Part shown: positions 43,067-52,333 of the stretch, one piece after another
Position numbering within the stretch: position 1 is the first letter of the stretch
How the letters are laid out: every line of letters begins with the position of its first letter
Origin: Tenacibaculum haliotis
GTDB lineage: Bacteria > Bacteroidota > Bacteroidia > Flavobacteriales > Flavobacteriaceae
Reading direction: 5' to 3'
NCBI RefSeq assembly: GCF_025215075.1
Contig: NZ_JAOBTH010000027.1
Span: 186,001-250,000 of the forward strand
Length of the DNA: 64,000 nt
Program-made: the position numbers and the translations under genes
The notes under the pieces: generated by a model
The model's input: the letters and a program-made list of their open reading frames with translations, nothing else
What the model was told of the DNA's origin: nothing
Databases searched by the model: none

Positions 43067-43097
43067 TTTGCTAAAAACTTATAAATATATAGTTTTG
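43067..43097 (+). promoter_or_regulatory. Promoter of the repeat-protein gene (TTTG-N19-TAGTTTTG)
   Basis: TTTG at 43067-43070, exactly 19 bases, TAGTTTTG at 43090-43097: a full match to the Bacteroidota consensus, 16 bases before the start codon. Confidence 0.8.
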
Positions 43098-43113
43098 CCA
43101 CAAATTACCCATC

Positions 43114-44448
43114 ATGAAAACATATATATCATTCATATTTACAATATTACTAAGTTTAAATGTTGCTTCACAAGAAACAATTACCATTCCTGATATTGGT
43201 TTAGAAGAATGTCTAATCGATTTAGGAATTGACTCTAATGGTTTAAACGGAAGCATTTTAGTTAGCGATGCAAGATATGTCGTTAATTTAAATATAAATG
43301 ACCCTATAACCAATAAATTATTACCAAACGTACATTCGAAAGTTAAAGATTTAACAGGTCTTGAAAGCTTTCCTAATTTAAAACGTATCGATTGCTTTGG
43401 TAATAATATTACTAAAATAGATTTATCTAAAAGCACCTCTATTACTTTTTTAAATTGTAGTGATAATAAAATAGAGCGTCTTGACCTTCGTAACAACACC
43501 GAATTAGTTTATGTGAGTTGTGATAATAATGAGTTAACAGAACTTATTATTGGGAAAAATGAAAATCTTGAAAGTTTATATTGTAGCTTTAATCGTTTAA
43601 CCAACTTAGATGTTAAAGGCTGTACAAAACTAGAAAGTTTAGATACTACTAGTAACGAAATTGATGCTATTCTTGTAAATGACAAACAACTTAACAATAT
43701 CCCTCAAGGGTGGTATAAAGACGATACTGCTGCATACACAAACAACTTAGACATTAACGAAAGTGTTGAAGTTAAAACTGAACAAGAAAGCAAGCCAACG
43801 GTAACAAAACCAGTTAAAAAAGCGCAACCCGTACAGAATAGCTCATCAAAAGAAACAGCTTCTAATTATTATGAAAAGTTTCAACTTTCTGTCGTTACTG
43901 AATATGATAAATTAGTTTTAACAACGGCACATTTACAAAGTAAAAAGAACGAATTACAACAGCAATATAATTTAAATCCAGCTCAGTTAACCGAATGGAT
44001 TAATAAATACTCAAGCTTACTAGTTGCTAATAAAAATGCTGTTAAAAGTACTGATGTTGGCTTACCTCAAAAACATTCTGTTGCTTATTATTCTAAATTC
44101 AAGAAATCAGCTGTAGAAGAGTATGAAAAAGCTATTTTAACACCTTCTTACTTACAAAGTAAAAAAGAAGAAGTGCAAAAGAAGTACAATTTAAATACTA
44201 AAGAGTTTACTGAGTGGATTAATTTACTTGGAAATTCTGCACTTAAAGCTAAAACTGTACACCCACAAGAAACAGCAGGGAGTTATTATGAAAAATTCCA
44301 AAAATCAGTTGCTAAAGAATATGAATATGCTGTTTTAAATGCAACTCATTTACAAAAGAAAAAAAGCGAAATACAGCAAAAATATAATTTAACTGCAGAT
44401 CAACTTAATCAATGGATTAAAAAACATAGTAAAGTTATAACGCACTAA
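43114..44448 (+). CDS. Exported leucine-rich-repeat protein with three copies of a ~60-residue module
   Basis: A 444-residue exported protein with signal peptide (MKTYISFIFTILLSLNVASQ). Residues about 75-200 are leucine-rich repeats of the Bacteroidota type with a 21-residue period (LNCSDNKIERLDLRNN, VSCDNNELTEL, LYCSFNRLTNL). A Lys/Thr/Pro-rich linker follows. Three copies of a helical module then begin at about residues 250, 322 and 390, each with YYEKFQ or YYSKFK, EY, LQSKK or LQKKK, YNL and EWI or QWI. No type IX sorting domain is present, so it is probably periplasmic. No function is known; binding of peptide or glycan is only a guess. Confidence 0.85.
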   Translation: MKTYISFIFTILLSLNVASQETITIPDIGLEECLIDLGIDSNGLNGSILVSDARYVVNLNINDPITNKLLPNVHSKVKDLTGLESFPNLKRIDCFGNNITKIDLSKSTSITFLNCSDNKIERLDLRNNTELVYVSCDNNELTELIIGKNENLESLYCSFNRLTNLDVKGCTKLESLDTTSNEIDAILVNDKQLNNIPQGWYKDDTAAYTNNLDINESVEVKTEQESKPTVTKPVKKAQPVQNSSSKETASNYYEKFQLSVVTEYDKLVLTTAHLQSKKNELQQQYNLNPAQLTEWINKYSSLLVANKNAVKSTDVGLPQKHSVAYYSKFKKSAVEEYEKAILTPSYLQSKKEEVQKKYNLNTKEFTEWINLLGNSALKAKTVHPQETAGSYYEKFQKSVAKEYEYAVLNATHLQKKKSEIQQKYNLTADQLNQWIKKHSKVITH

Positions 44449-44466
44449 AGCACTTTTAACACAAAA

Positions 44467-44505
44467 TAAAAGAGACCACATTTATTAAAATGTGGTCTCT
44501 TTTTT
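44467..44505 (+). terminator. Intrinsic terminator of the repeat-protein gene
   Basis: AAAAGAGACCACATTT pairs with AAATGTGGTCTCTTTT in a near-perfect stem followed by T. Confidence 0.88.
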
Positions 44506-44556
44506 GTTTTACTTTATCAAGTTTGCTCGAGCTAAAATGTTTTTAACTATAAAAAT

Positions 44557-44584
44557 GTTATTCTGAAAATAGATTCAGAATAAC
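44557..44584. repeat. REP-like palindromic repeat, copy 3
   Basis: GTTATTCTGAA (44557-44567) and TTCAGAATAAC (44574-44584) are perfect inverted copies around a 6-base spacer, related to 9043-9072 and 11360-11389. It lies between two convergent genes, 14 bases past the clpX stop. Confidence 0.7.
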
Positions 44585-44598
44585 GCTTTGACACTGAA

Positions 44599-45837
44599 TT
44601 ACGAAACAGCTCTTAATTTCTTTAAAGCTGATTTTGTAACTTTAGATTCTGCATATTCTTTGGTTACCTTTAACTCTTTCTCATCAGAACTAGGCATATC
44701 AAACATTGCGTCGGTTAAAATAGCTTCACATAACGAACGTAATCCACGAGCACCCAATTTATACTCAATTGCTTTATCAACAATATATTGTAATGCCTCT
44801 TCTGTTAAAGTAAACTCAACATCATCCATCGCAAATAACTTTGTATATTGCTTTATAATAGAATTTTTAGGTTCTGTTAAAATGGCGCGTAATGTTTTTG
44901 CATCTAACGGATTCATGTAACTTAATACAGGTAAACGACCGATGATTTCTGGAATTAATCCAAATGATTTTAAATCAGACGGAATGATGTATTGCAACAA
45001 GTTACTTTCATCAACCTTATCTTCATCTATTGAAGCACTATAACCAACTGCTTGCATATTTAAACGCTTACTGATGATTCTATCAATTCCTGAAAAAGCA
45101 CCACCAGCGATAAATAAAATCTCTTTGGTATCTACTTCAATAAACTTCTGATCTGGATGCTTTCTTCCTCCTTTAGGAGCAACATTTACAACAGATCCTT
45201 CTAATAATTTTAATAACGCTTGCTGAACACCTTCCCCAGATACATCTCTAGTAATTGACGGGTTATCTCCTTTACGAGCTATTTTATCAATTTCATCAAT
45301 AAAAACAATACCTCGTTGTGCTTTATCTACATCGTAATCTGCGGCTTGTAATAAGCGACTTAAAATACTTTCAACATCTTCACCTACGTAACCTGCTTGC
45401 GTTAAAACGGTAGCATCTACAATAGAAAATGGTACGTTTAACATTTTAGCAATTGTACGTGCTATTAATGTTTTACCAGTACCTGTTTCACCTACTAAAA
45501 CAATGTTAGATTTTTCTATCTCAACCTCATCTTCATCATCTTTAGACTGTAATAATCGTTTATAGTGATTATAAACGGCTACCGACATTCCTCTTTTGGT
45601 TTCGCTTTGTCCAATGATATATTCATCTAAAAAAGCTTTAATTTCTTTTGGCTTTCTTAACGTTAAATCTTTAGATAATCCTTCTGATATAGCTCCTTTA
45701 ACTTCTTCTTCTACTATTCCGTGTGCTTGCTCTATACATTTATCGCAAATGTGCGCATCCATACCCGCAATTAATAAATCGGTTTCTGGTTTTTTACGCC
45801 CACAAAAGGAACATTCTAAGTTTTCTTCTTTCGACAT
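44599..45837 (-). CDS. clpX: ClpX, ATP-dependent unfoldase of the Clp protease
   Basis: A 412-residue AAA+ unfoldase that delivers proteins to ClpP. An N-terminal zinc-binding domain with four cysteines ([13 protein letters not shown]) is intact here, in contrast to AccD and DnaG. Walker A is GETGTGKTL, Walker B is [10 protein letters not shown], and the pore loop GYVGEDVE and sensor region are present. The ClpP-docking loop is near LSYMNP. The tig-clpP-clpX order is the common bacterial one; a perfect 11-base inverted repeat lies in the clpP-clpX gap. Confidence 0.97.
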   Translation of the reverse strand: MSKEENLECSFCGRKKPETDLLIAGMDAHICDKCIEQAHGIVEEEVKGAISEGLSKDLTLRKPKEIKAFLDEYIIGQSETKRGMSVAVYNHYKRLLQSKDDEDEVEIEKSNIVLVGETGTGKTLIARTIAKMLNVPFSIVDATVLTQAGYVGEDVESILSRLLQAADYDVDKAQRGIVFIDEIDKIARKGDNPSITRDVSGEGVQQALLKLLEGSVVNVAPKGGRKHPDQKFIEVDTKEILFIAGGAFSGIDRIISKRLNMQAVGYSASIDEDKVDESNLLQYIIPSDLKSFGLIPEIIGRLPVLSYMNPLDAKTLRAILTEPKNSIIKQYTKLFAMDDVEFTLTEEALQYIVDKAIEYKLGARGLRSLCEAILTDAMFDMPSSDEKELKVTKEYAESKVTKSALKKLRAVS

Positions 45838-45855
45838 TTTATGCTACTTTATAAC

Positions 45856-45890
45856 GTTATAACGAGTTTACAACGTAATCTCGTTATAAC
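45856..45890. repeat. Perfect 11-base inverted repeat between clpP and clpX
   Basis: GTTATAACGAG (45856-45866) and CTCGTTATAAC (45880-45890) with a 13-base spacer lie in the 62-base gap between clpP and clpX, and ATAACGTTAT (45851-45860) is itself palindromic. No T run follows on the minus strand, so it is not a simple terminator. It could be an operator, or an mRNA hairpin that sets the clpP:clpX ratio. Confidence 0.6.
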
Positions 45891-45899
45891 AGTAATATA

Positions 45900-46559
45900 T
45901 TATTTTCTTGTTAAAATTTCATCTACCATTCCGTACGCTTTTGCTTCGTCGGCTTTCATCCAATAATCTCTATCAGAATCTTCTTGTACTTTTTCGAAAG
46001 TTTGTCCTGAATGATCTGCAATGATATCATATAATTCAGTTTTTAACTTCCCGATTTCTTTTACGGTAATTTCCATATCAGAAGCTTGTCCTTGTGCACC
46101 TCCCATTGGTTGGTGAATCATAATACGAGAATGTGGTAATGCAGAACGCTTCCCTTTAGCACCCGCACACATTAAAACAGCGCCCATAGATGCTGCCATA
46201 CCTGTACAAATTGTTGCTACATCTGGCTTTATAAATTGCATGGTATCGTAAATACCTAAACCTGCATAAACGCCTCCTCCTGGAGAATTAATGTATATTG
46301 AAATATCTTTGCTTGCATCAACACTTTCTAAGAACAATAATTGTGCTTGAATTACATTGGCTACTTGGTCGTTAACTCCTGTACCTAAAAAGATAATTCT
46401 GTCCATCATTAAACGAGAAAAAACATCCATTTGGGTAATGTTCATCTGACGTTCTTCCATAATATATGGCGTTAAACTACTTGTTATTTTACCTAAATAT
46501 GTACTATTTATTCCGTGCTCTTTTGTTGCGTATTTTTCGAATTCTTTTCCGTAATCCAT
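45900..46559 (-). CDS. clpP: ClpP, ATP-dependent protease proteolytic subunit
   Basis: A 219-residue serine peptidase forming two stacked heptamer rings. The catalytic Ser is in TGMAASMGAVL, the His in RIMIHQPMGGAQG and the Asp in the region ...SDRDYWM. An N-terminal extension of about 20 residues is usual and is removed by self-cleavage. It is between tig, from which a terminator separates it, and clpX. Confidence 0.97.
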   Translation of the reverse strand: MDYGKEFEKYATKEHGINSTYLGKITSSLTPYIMEERQMNITQMDVFSRLMMDRIIFLGTGVNDQVANVIQAQLLFLESVDASKDISIYINSPGGGVYAGLGIYDTMQFIKPDVATICTGMAASMGAVLMCAGAKGKRSALPHSRIMIHQPMGGAQGQASDMEITVKEIGKLKTELYDIIADHSGQTFEKVQEDSDRDYWMKADEAKAYGMVDEILTRK

Positions 46560-46634
46560 TTTAAAAATGTTTTTTGGGTTATAAGGTGTAAATATAAGAA
46601 CTATTTCGTTAGTATATTACTACTGTTTATGGCT

Positions 46635-46667
46635 AAAAAAACCTGAATTTACATTCAGGTTTTTTTA
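46635..46667 (-). terminator. Intrinsic terminator after tig
   Basis: AAAAAAACCTGAAT / ATTCAGGTTTTTTT with a short loop, past the tig stop (46689) and before clpP, so tig and clpP are largely separate transcripts. Confidence 0.85.
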
Positions 46668-46688
46668 TATTGTAACAACTTAAAACTG

Positions 46689-48011
46689 TTATTTATATAC
46701 TTCTTTGATAAAGTCTTCGTAAGAAAGTTCTTTAGCATCGAAACTCATGTTCTCTTTATAAAAACCTAATAATTTTTGGCTAATTAATTGAGATTGTAAT
46801 TTTTGAGCTTCTTCTTGGTTTTGTAATACTCTACCAGCAATATCGTCTAACTCTTTTTCTTCTGGATTCATGTTACCAAACTGTGCCATTTGCGAACGGA
46901 TAAATCCTTTTGCATAATCCACTAATTCTTTATAATCAATCTTAATATCGTTATCCTTCATAACCTTTCCTTCGATTAATTGGTAACGTAAACCTTTTTC
47001 AGATTTATTATATTCAGCTACAGCTTCTTCAGCAGTTAATTGCTTTTCACCTGCAGTTTGTAACCACTTTTGTAAAAATTCAGTAGGTAACTCAAACTTT
47101 GTATTCTCTACTAAGTTTTCAGTAATTGCATTTAATAATTGCTGATCTGCTTGTTGCTGAAATTGTTTTTCTGCGTCTTCTTTAATTTTATCTTTTAAAT
47201 CAGATACTGTACTTACACTTCCGTCAGCAAATAATTTATCAAATAATTCTTTGTCTAATTCTGCAGCTTCTGTTTTTGTTACTTCTTCAATTGTAAAAGC
47301 AACAGCAACATCTAAACCATGAACCGCTTCATGAGCAACACCTAAAGCATCTTGCAACTTGTGCTCATCTTCAAATAAGCTCTTTGTTTTTAACTCTAAA
47401 ACATCACCAACCTTAGCACCTACAAACTTTTTTAAGTTTGTTTTACCTTTAATATCTTTTACAGAAATTGTTGATTTTTTATTAATTTCTTCTGCTTCGT
47501 TTGCAAATGTACCTGTAATGTTAGCTTCTTCTGTAGCTGCATCAATAGGTGATATTTTACCGTAACGTGTTTGAATATTTTCAACTTCTTTAGTTAATAA
47601 CTCATCTGTAGCGATGATGTTATATTGCGTAACCTTATTTTTAGGCTTCAAGTTTACATCAAATTCAGGAGCTAGCCCTAATTCGAATTCAAAAGAAAAC
47701 TTCTCCGCATCCCAATTAAAATTATCTTCTATTCTTGGTAATGGATTTCCTAAAATATCTAATTTTTCTTCGGCTAAATATTTATTTAATGATTGTTGTA
47801 AAAGTTTATTTACTTCATCAATCATTATTGATTTTCCGTATTGTTTCTTAACCATTCCCATTGGCACTTGGCCTTTTCTAAATCCTGGAATGTTTGCTTT
47901 TTTACGGTAATCTTCTAATTGCTTTGTTACTGTAGCTTGATAATCTTCAGCAACTATATCAACTTTTATAACTGCGTTTAACGCATCTACGTTTTGTTTT
48001 GTAATATTCAT
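46689..48011 (-). CDS. tig: Trigger factor
   Basis: A 440-residue ribosome-associated chaperone. The N-terminal ribosome-docking signature appears as NIPGFRKGQVPMGMVKKQYG (about residues 37-56). The middle region aligns in position with the PPIase domain but is divergent: I do not see the usual FKBP motif clearly, and prolyl isomerase activity is uncertain, as in other Bacteroidota. The C-terminal substrate-cradle helices are complete. The neighbours clpP and clpX link it with protein quality control. Confidence 0.92.
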   Translation of the reverse strand: MNITKQNVDALNAVIKVDIVAEDYQATVTKQLEDYRKKANIPGFRKGQVPMGMVKKQYGKSIMIDEVNKLLQQSLNKYLAEEKLDILGNPLPRIEDNFNWDAEKFSFEFELGLAPEFDVNLKPKNKVTQYNIIATDELLTKEVENIQTRYGKISPIDAATEEANITGTFANEAEEINKKSTISVKDIKGKTNLKKFVGAKVGDVLELKTKSLFEDEHKLQDALGVAHEAVHGLDVAVAFTIEEVTKTEAAELDKELFDKLFADGSVSTVSDLKDKIKEDAEKQFQQQADQQLLNAITENLVENTKFELPTEFLQKWLQTAGEKQLTAEEAVAEYNKSEKGLRYQLIEGKVMKDNDIKIDYKELVDYAKGFIRSQMAQFGNMNPEEKELDDIAGRVLQNQEEAQKLQSQLISQKLLGFYKENMSFDAKELSYEDFIKEVYK

Positions 48012-48139
48012 CTTAAAATATGTTTCTTTAAAATCGGGTGCAAAATTACTCTTTTATTTATTTAGAAACAAGACAATCAGTTACAAGAGCAAAGACTTGT
48101 TTTAAGCTTGCATCTTGATTCTTATCCTCTTGGCTCTTT

Positions 48140-48487
48140 TTACTTCTTCTCTTCTTTTAATAACGAGAACAAGAATGATCTGAATATTGATAACAACACA
48201 CTAAATAAGAGTGCTGTGAAAAATCCGTTTACGGCAAAACCGCCTACCAAATTACTAGCGAATAATATAATAACAGCGTTAATTACAAACAAGAATAACC
48301 CAAGCGTTACAATAGTTGCTGGCAAAGTAAAAAACACTAATAACGGACGTACAAACATATTTAACAACGAAATTACTAACGCAACAATTACTGCGGTTAC
48401 ATAACTTGTTACCGTTACTCCTGGCAATACACTTGCTAATACGATAACTGCTAACGCGGTTAGCAATAATTTTAAAAATAGTTTCAT
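48140..48487 (-). CDS. Phage holin family / four-helix small membrane protein
   Basis: A 115-residue protein consisting almost wholly of four hydrophobic segments (residues about 4-22, 28-48, 54-75, 86-110) with short polar turns. This is the pattern of the 'phage holin family 4, superfamily IV' annotation carried by housekeeping proteins in many bacteria, and not evidence of a prophage. I chose the ATG at 48487 (MKLFLKLLLTALAVIVLAS) rather than an in-frame GTG or other start 14 codons upstream. Function unknown. Confidence 0.8.
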   Translation of the reverse strand: MKLFLKLLLTALAVIVLASVLPGVTVTSYVTAVIVALVISLLNMFVRPLLVFFTLPATIVTLGLFLFVINAVIILFASNLVGGFAVNGFFTALLFSVLLSIFRSFLFSLLKEEKK

Positions 48488-48542
48488 TACTTTTATTGTT
48501 TTACTGATAAAAAGCGATAATCGTACCAAAAAAGATAACCTG

Positions 48543-48550
48543 TAAATTTG
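48543..48550 (+). promoter_or_regulatory. -7 element of the Crp/Fnr-type regulator gene
   Basis: TAAATTTG matches TAnnTTTG 50 bases upstream of the start codon; no TTTG at the standard distance. Confidence 0.45.
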
Positions 48551-48599
48551 TCAGTTTTAAGTTGATATCTTTATTTTTTTAACCACACGAACCTAAACG

Positions 48600-49181
48600 A
48601 TGAACAAAGACAATCTACAAAACTACATACAATCAATACTGCCAATGCCTAGTGAAAAAGCAAAATTATTGACAGAAAAATTCGAATTGATTGAAATTAA
48701 AAGCAATATTGATATTTTAACAGAGAACAAAACTCCGAGAGCGACTTATATATTAGAATCTGGACTCGTAAGATCTTACACAGTTGATAGTAATGGCAAT
48801 GAAATTACTACCAATATTTTTTCTCCTTTTTGTTTTGTAAACGACTTTCTATCATTTTTTAAACAAAAACCTAGTAGCGAAAATTTTCAAAGCCTTACCG
48901 ATTGTGTTTTATGGAAAATGAAATACGAAGATGTACAAGAAAGTTTTCATAGCATACCTGAATTTAGAGAGTTTGGTAGAATGATGTTGATTCTGAATTA
49001 TTCTAACCTTAAAAATCGCATGCTAGGTATGATAAAAGATTCTGCCGAAAAACGTTATTTAAAATTAATGAAAAAGCAACCTGAAATCCTTAAAAGCGTG
49101 TCTTTAAAAATCGTAGCTTCTTATTTAGGTATTACCGATACTTCGTTAAGTAGAATCAGAAAAGAAATCTCCTTAAAATAA
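48600..49181 (+). CDS. Crp/Fnr-family transcriptional regulator
   Basis: A 193-residue regulator: cyclic-nucleotide-binding-type beta-roll (residues about 10-115; ATYILESGLVRSYTVDSNGNE), dimerisation helix, and a C-terminal helix-turn-helix (SLKIVASYLGITDTSLSRIRKEI). The phosphate-binding cassette residues of cAMP-responsive CRP are not evident, and there is no Fnr cysteine cluster. The ligand is therefore unknown; this form is common in Bacteroidota. It is alone between the holin-like gene and truA. Confidence 0.92.
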   Translation: MNKDNLQNYIQSILPMPSEKAKLLTEKFELIEIKSNIDILTENKTPRATYILESGLVRSYTVDSNGNEITTNIFSPFCFVNDFLSFFKQKPSSENFQSLTDCVLWKMKYEDVQESFHSIPEFREFGRMMLILNYSNLKNRMLGMIKDSAEKRYLKLMKKQPEILKSVSLKIVASYLGITDTSLSRIRKEISLK

Positions 49182-49280
49182 TATAAATACACCTACATTT
49201 AGCATCAAAAAATCAAGTTGATTCCTAAAGCGTTTTCTACTAACTTCGCTAACTAAAATCACCCTTTTTCTAATTCACAA

Positions 49281-50075
49281 ATGCGATATTTTATACACTT
49301 AGGATTCAATGGTACCGATTACAGCGGTTGGCAAAGACAGAATAACACCCAAAATACGGTTCAAGAAACCTTAGAGCAAACACTTTTTAAACTCTTTAAG
49401 AAAAGAATAAGCGTTTATGGTTGCGGCAGAACCGATGCTGGTGTACATGCTAGCCAATATGTTATAGACATTAATATTGATGAAGCACCTAAATTCGATT
49501 TAAAATTTAGGCTGAACAAAAATCTACCCAATAGCATCGCCGTTTTTGAAATATTTAAAGTCAACGAAGACCAATATGCGCGTTATGGAGCAGTATCACG
49601 CACCTACGATTACTTTATCCATTGGAAGAAAAACCCAATACTATTTCACAATAGTTCTTTTTATGAAGATTTAATACTAGACTTCGACTTAATAAAAAAA
49701 GCTGTGGCTCTTATTCGTAAAACTAGAGACTTTAAAGCATTATGCAAACAACCACATTTATACGATAATACACTGTGTGAGATAAGTAATTGCGAATTAT
49801 TTATTGATGAAGCACAAGGACGCATGCGCTTTACAATCACCGGTAATCGTTTTTTACGCGGCATGGTAAGAATTTGTGTTTATTATTTACTAGAAGTCGG
49901 ACGCTGTAAAATAACTTTAGATGAATTTAACGAAATTTTAAATCTGAAAAAAGAACAAAAAGTTAAGTATTCTGCGCACCCAAACGGTCTTTTTCTCAGT
50001 AAGGTGGAATACCCTTTTTTAAAGCTGGATGATTCATATAATTTGGTTAAAATGCTGAGTGTTGGATTGGAGTAA
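49281..50075 (+). CDS. truA: tRNA pseudouridine(38-40) synthase
   Basis: A 264-residue enzyme that isomerises uridines 38-40 in the tRNA anticodon stem. The catalytic aspartate is in GRTDAGVHASQ (near residue 57), preceded by GTDYSGWQRQ and followed later by FTITGNRFLRGMVR. Length is normal. It is convergent with the hydrolase gene downstream; the 23 bases between them contain no terminator. Confidence 0.96.
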   Translation: MRYFIHLGFNGTDYSGWQRQNNTQNTVQETLEQTLFKLFKKRISVYGCGRTDAGVHASQYVIDINIDEAPKFDLKFRLNKNLPNSIAVFEIFKVNEDQYARYGAVSRTYDYFIHWKKNPILFHNSSFYEDLILDFDLIKKAVALIRKTRDFKALCKQPHLYDNTLCEISNCELFIDEAQGRMRFTITGNRFLRGMVRICVYYLLEVGRCKITLDEFNEILNLKKEQKVKYSAHPNGLFLSKVEYPFLKLDDSYNLVKMLSVGLE

Positions 50076-50098
50076 TTAAACAGAAACACCTCCAAAAA

Positions 50099-50866
50099 TC
50101 AATTTAAAAAACCGATAAGCGCTGTATAAAAATCCTTCGGATTTTCTGCATGTAGCCAGTGCCCTGCGTTGGCTATTTTTTTTATAGTAGAATTCGGAAA
50201 ATGCGCATTGATAATCGGCTCTTCATTTACCGAAATATAACCTGAATTTTCACCTTTTAAAAACAAGGTTTCTCCTTCAAAAACGGTAAACGAAGGTAAG
50301 GCTTCACCAACTTCGTTATTATTTTCTGTTAATGATTTTAAATTAAAACGAAAAGCTAGTTCATCTTTCGTTTTTCTGTACACGTTTTTCAGTAAAAATT
50401 GTCGCACACCAGCTTCTGGAATTAATCCTGACAGTTTTTCATCAATCAGTTTTCGTGAATTTTGAATCGTAAAATCAACCGAATTTAAAGCTTCTAAAAT
50501 ATCATGATGATGTGGCGGATACATTCTTGGCGAAATATCAGCAACTATTAATTTATTTACCAATTCTGGATACTCAGTTGCGAATAACATTACTGTTTTT
50601 CCGCCCATTGAATGCCCTAATAAAGCTACCTTTTCTAAATTATGATGTTGTATGTAATTATACAAATCGGCAACCATTACTTCGTAATTAAATTCATCAG
50701 AATGAAAACTACGACCATGATTTCGTTGATCTATTAAATGCACCTCAAATCCGTCTTCACCTAATTTGTTCGCATGACTTTTCCAATTATCACCCATACC
50801 AAAATAACCGTGTAAAATTAACAACGGTTTTCCTTCACCTACTATTCTAGAATGTAAAATTTGCAT
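50099..50866 (-). CDS. Alpha/beta hydrolase, YbfF-like esterase
   Basis: A 255-residue alpha/beta-fold hydrolase. The oxyanion segment is LHGYFGMGDNWK, the nucleophile elbow GHSMGGKT supplies the serine (about residue 86), and His is in ANAGHWLHAENP. The closest known type is the YbfF esterase acting on short acyl esters or acyl-CoA. The start codon lies 1 base after the pdxJ stop, so it is co-transcribed with pdxJ. The physiological substrate is unknown. Confidence 0.9.
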   Translation of the reverse strand: MQILHSRIVGEGKPLLILHGYFGMGDNWKSHANKLGEDGFEVHLIDQRNHGRSFHSDEFNYEVMVADLYNYIQHHNLEKVALLGHSMGGKTVMLFATEYPELVNKLIVADISPRMYPPHHHDILEALNSVDFTIQNSRKLIDEKLSGLIPEAGVRQFLLKNVYRKTKDELAFRFNLKSLTENNNEVGEALPSFTVFEGETLFLKGENSGYISVNEEPIINAHFPNSTIKKIANAGHWLHAENPKDFYTALIGFLN

Positions 50867-50867
50867 C

Positions 50868-51581
50868 TTATTGTAATCTGTGTAAATACATATTTACCAC
50901 GTTTTCTAAACCTAAATACAACGACTCAGAAATAAGCGCGTGCCCTATAGAAACTTCCGCCAAATTAGGGATATTCTCTTTAAAAAACTTGATGTTTTCT
51001 AAACTTAAATCATGTCCTGCGTTAATACCTAAACCTAATTTGTGTGCTAAAATTGCAGCATCAATATAAGGTTTTATAGCTTTTTTATTACCTAAATCAA
51101 ATTGTGTAGCAAATTCTTCAGTATATAATTCAATACGATCTGCTCCTGTTTTGGCTGCGGCTTCAATCAACTTTAAATCTGTATCAATAAAAATTGAAGT
51201 TCTAATTCCGTTATTTTTAAATTCAGAAATAACTTCTTGTAAATACGATTGATTTGCAACAGTATCCCAACCAGCATTTGATGTTAAAGTATCTACACTA
51301 TCTGGCACCAATGTTACTTGTGTTGGCTTTATTGCCAACACCATTTCCATGAATTGATCAATCGGGTTTCCTTCAATATTATATTCGGTAGTTACAATCG
51401 ATTTTAAATCATAAGCATCTTGGTAACGAATATGGCGCTCATCTGGCCTTGGGTGAATTGTAATTCCTTCTGCGCCAAAATCCTGAATATCGACTGCTAC
51501 CTTTAATAAATCAGGTGTATTTCCTCCTCTAGAATTACGCAACGTCGCAATTTTATTAATATTTACGCTTAACTTTGTCAT
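50868..51581 (-). CDS. pdxJ: Pyridoxine 5'-phosphate synthase
   Basis: A 237-residue TIM-barrel enzyme condensing 1-deoxyxylulose 5-phosphate with 3-amino-2-oxopropyl phosphate, the last ring-forming step of vitamin B6 synthesis. Recognised by [35 protein letters not shown] and [13 protein letters not shown]. Length is normal. It is upstream of the hydrolase gene in a two-gene operon and divergent from the CBS-domain gene. Confidence 0.97.
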   Translation of the reverse strand: MTKLSVNINKIATLRNSRGGNTPDLLKVAVDIQDFGAEGITIHPRPDERHIRYQDAYDLKSIVTTEYNIEGNPIDQFMEMVLAIKPTQVTLVPDSVDTLTSNAGWDTVANQSYLQEVISEFKNNGIRTSIFIDTDLKLIEAAAKTGADRIELYTEEFATQFDLGNKKAIKPYIDAAILAHKLGLGINAGHDLSLENIKFFKENIPNLAEVSIGHALISESLYLGLENVVNMYLHRLQ

Positions 51582-51640
51582 CTCATAAAATTAGATTACA
51601 AAGATAAATCATTAAAACATTTTAAACTATATTCGTAGTA

Positions 51641-52300
51641 ATGAATATCAACGATTTTATACTGAAAGAAATTAAAGCACTTACTTTAAAAAGCACTGTA
51701 AAAAGTGCTCAAAAAGTATGTAAAAACTTACCTATAACACATATTCCTATTGTTGAAAACGGAAAATTAGTTGGTTGCTTACCAGAAAGCGATATTCAAA
51801 CTATTGAAGATAAAAATCAACAACTTAGTGAATACGCTTATTTGTTAGATCATTTTTATGCTAACGAGAAAACTACCTTACTCGATTTAATCGTGCTATT
51901 TGCTGATAATGACTGTAATTTAATTCCCGTTTTAAATAAAGAAATGCAGTATACTGGTTACTATGAATTAAGCGATGTTTTAGATGCTTTTGCTGATAGT
52001 CCTTTTTTACACAACGAAAGTGACACTTTAACCATAGAAAAAAGCAAAAATGATGCTTCAATGGGAGAAGTTGCCCAAATAATTGAAACCAATGGCGCTA
52101 AATTATTAGGACTCTATATTTCTTCTGAAAATCAAGATAACATTCAAATTACCTTAAAAATAATTACGGAAGAAATAAATGAAATCATTCAAACTTTTCG
52201 CAGGTACGATTATACTGTTATCACAAAACATGAGGATGATTTTTACTTAGAAGAATTAAAAGACAGAGCCTCTTATTTAAGAAAATACTTAGATATGTAA
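51641..52300 (+). CDS. CBS-domain protein
   Basis: A 219-residue protein with two tandem CBS motifs in its first 125 residues (ITHIPIVENGKLVGCLPESD; CNLIPVLNKEMQYTGYYELSD) and an ACT-like C-terminal part (AKLLGLYISSE, FRRYDYTVI). CBS pairs bind adenine nucleotides and act as sensors; the target is not evident. The gene is 33 bases upstream of nadK, and the pairing recurs in flavobacteria to my knowledge, so a role near NAD(P) metabolism is possible. A TATATTCG motif just upstream of the start is one base from the -7 consensus. Confidence 0.85.
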   Translation: MNINDFILKEIKALTLKSTVKSAQKVCKNLPITHIPIVENGKLVGCLPESDIQTIEDKNQQLSEYAYLLDHFYANEKTTLLDLIVLFADNDCNLIPVLNKEMQYTGYYELSDVLDAFADSPFLHNESDTLTIEKSKNDASMGEVAQIIETNGAKLLGLYISSENQDNIQITLKIITEEINEIIQTFRRYDYTVITKHEDDFYLEELKDRASYLRKYLDM

Positions 52301-52333
52301 TTTACATATCTCTATCCTAAAAAATTATTACAA

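Noticed and set aside
48140..48487. Evidence for a prophage from the holin-family annotation
   Set aside because: No lysin, capsid or other phage gene is nearby; this small membrane protein family is common as a housekeeping gene.
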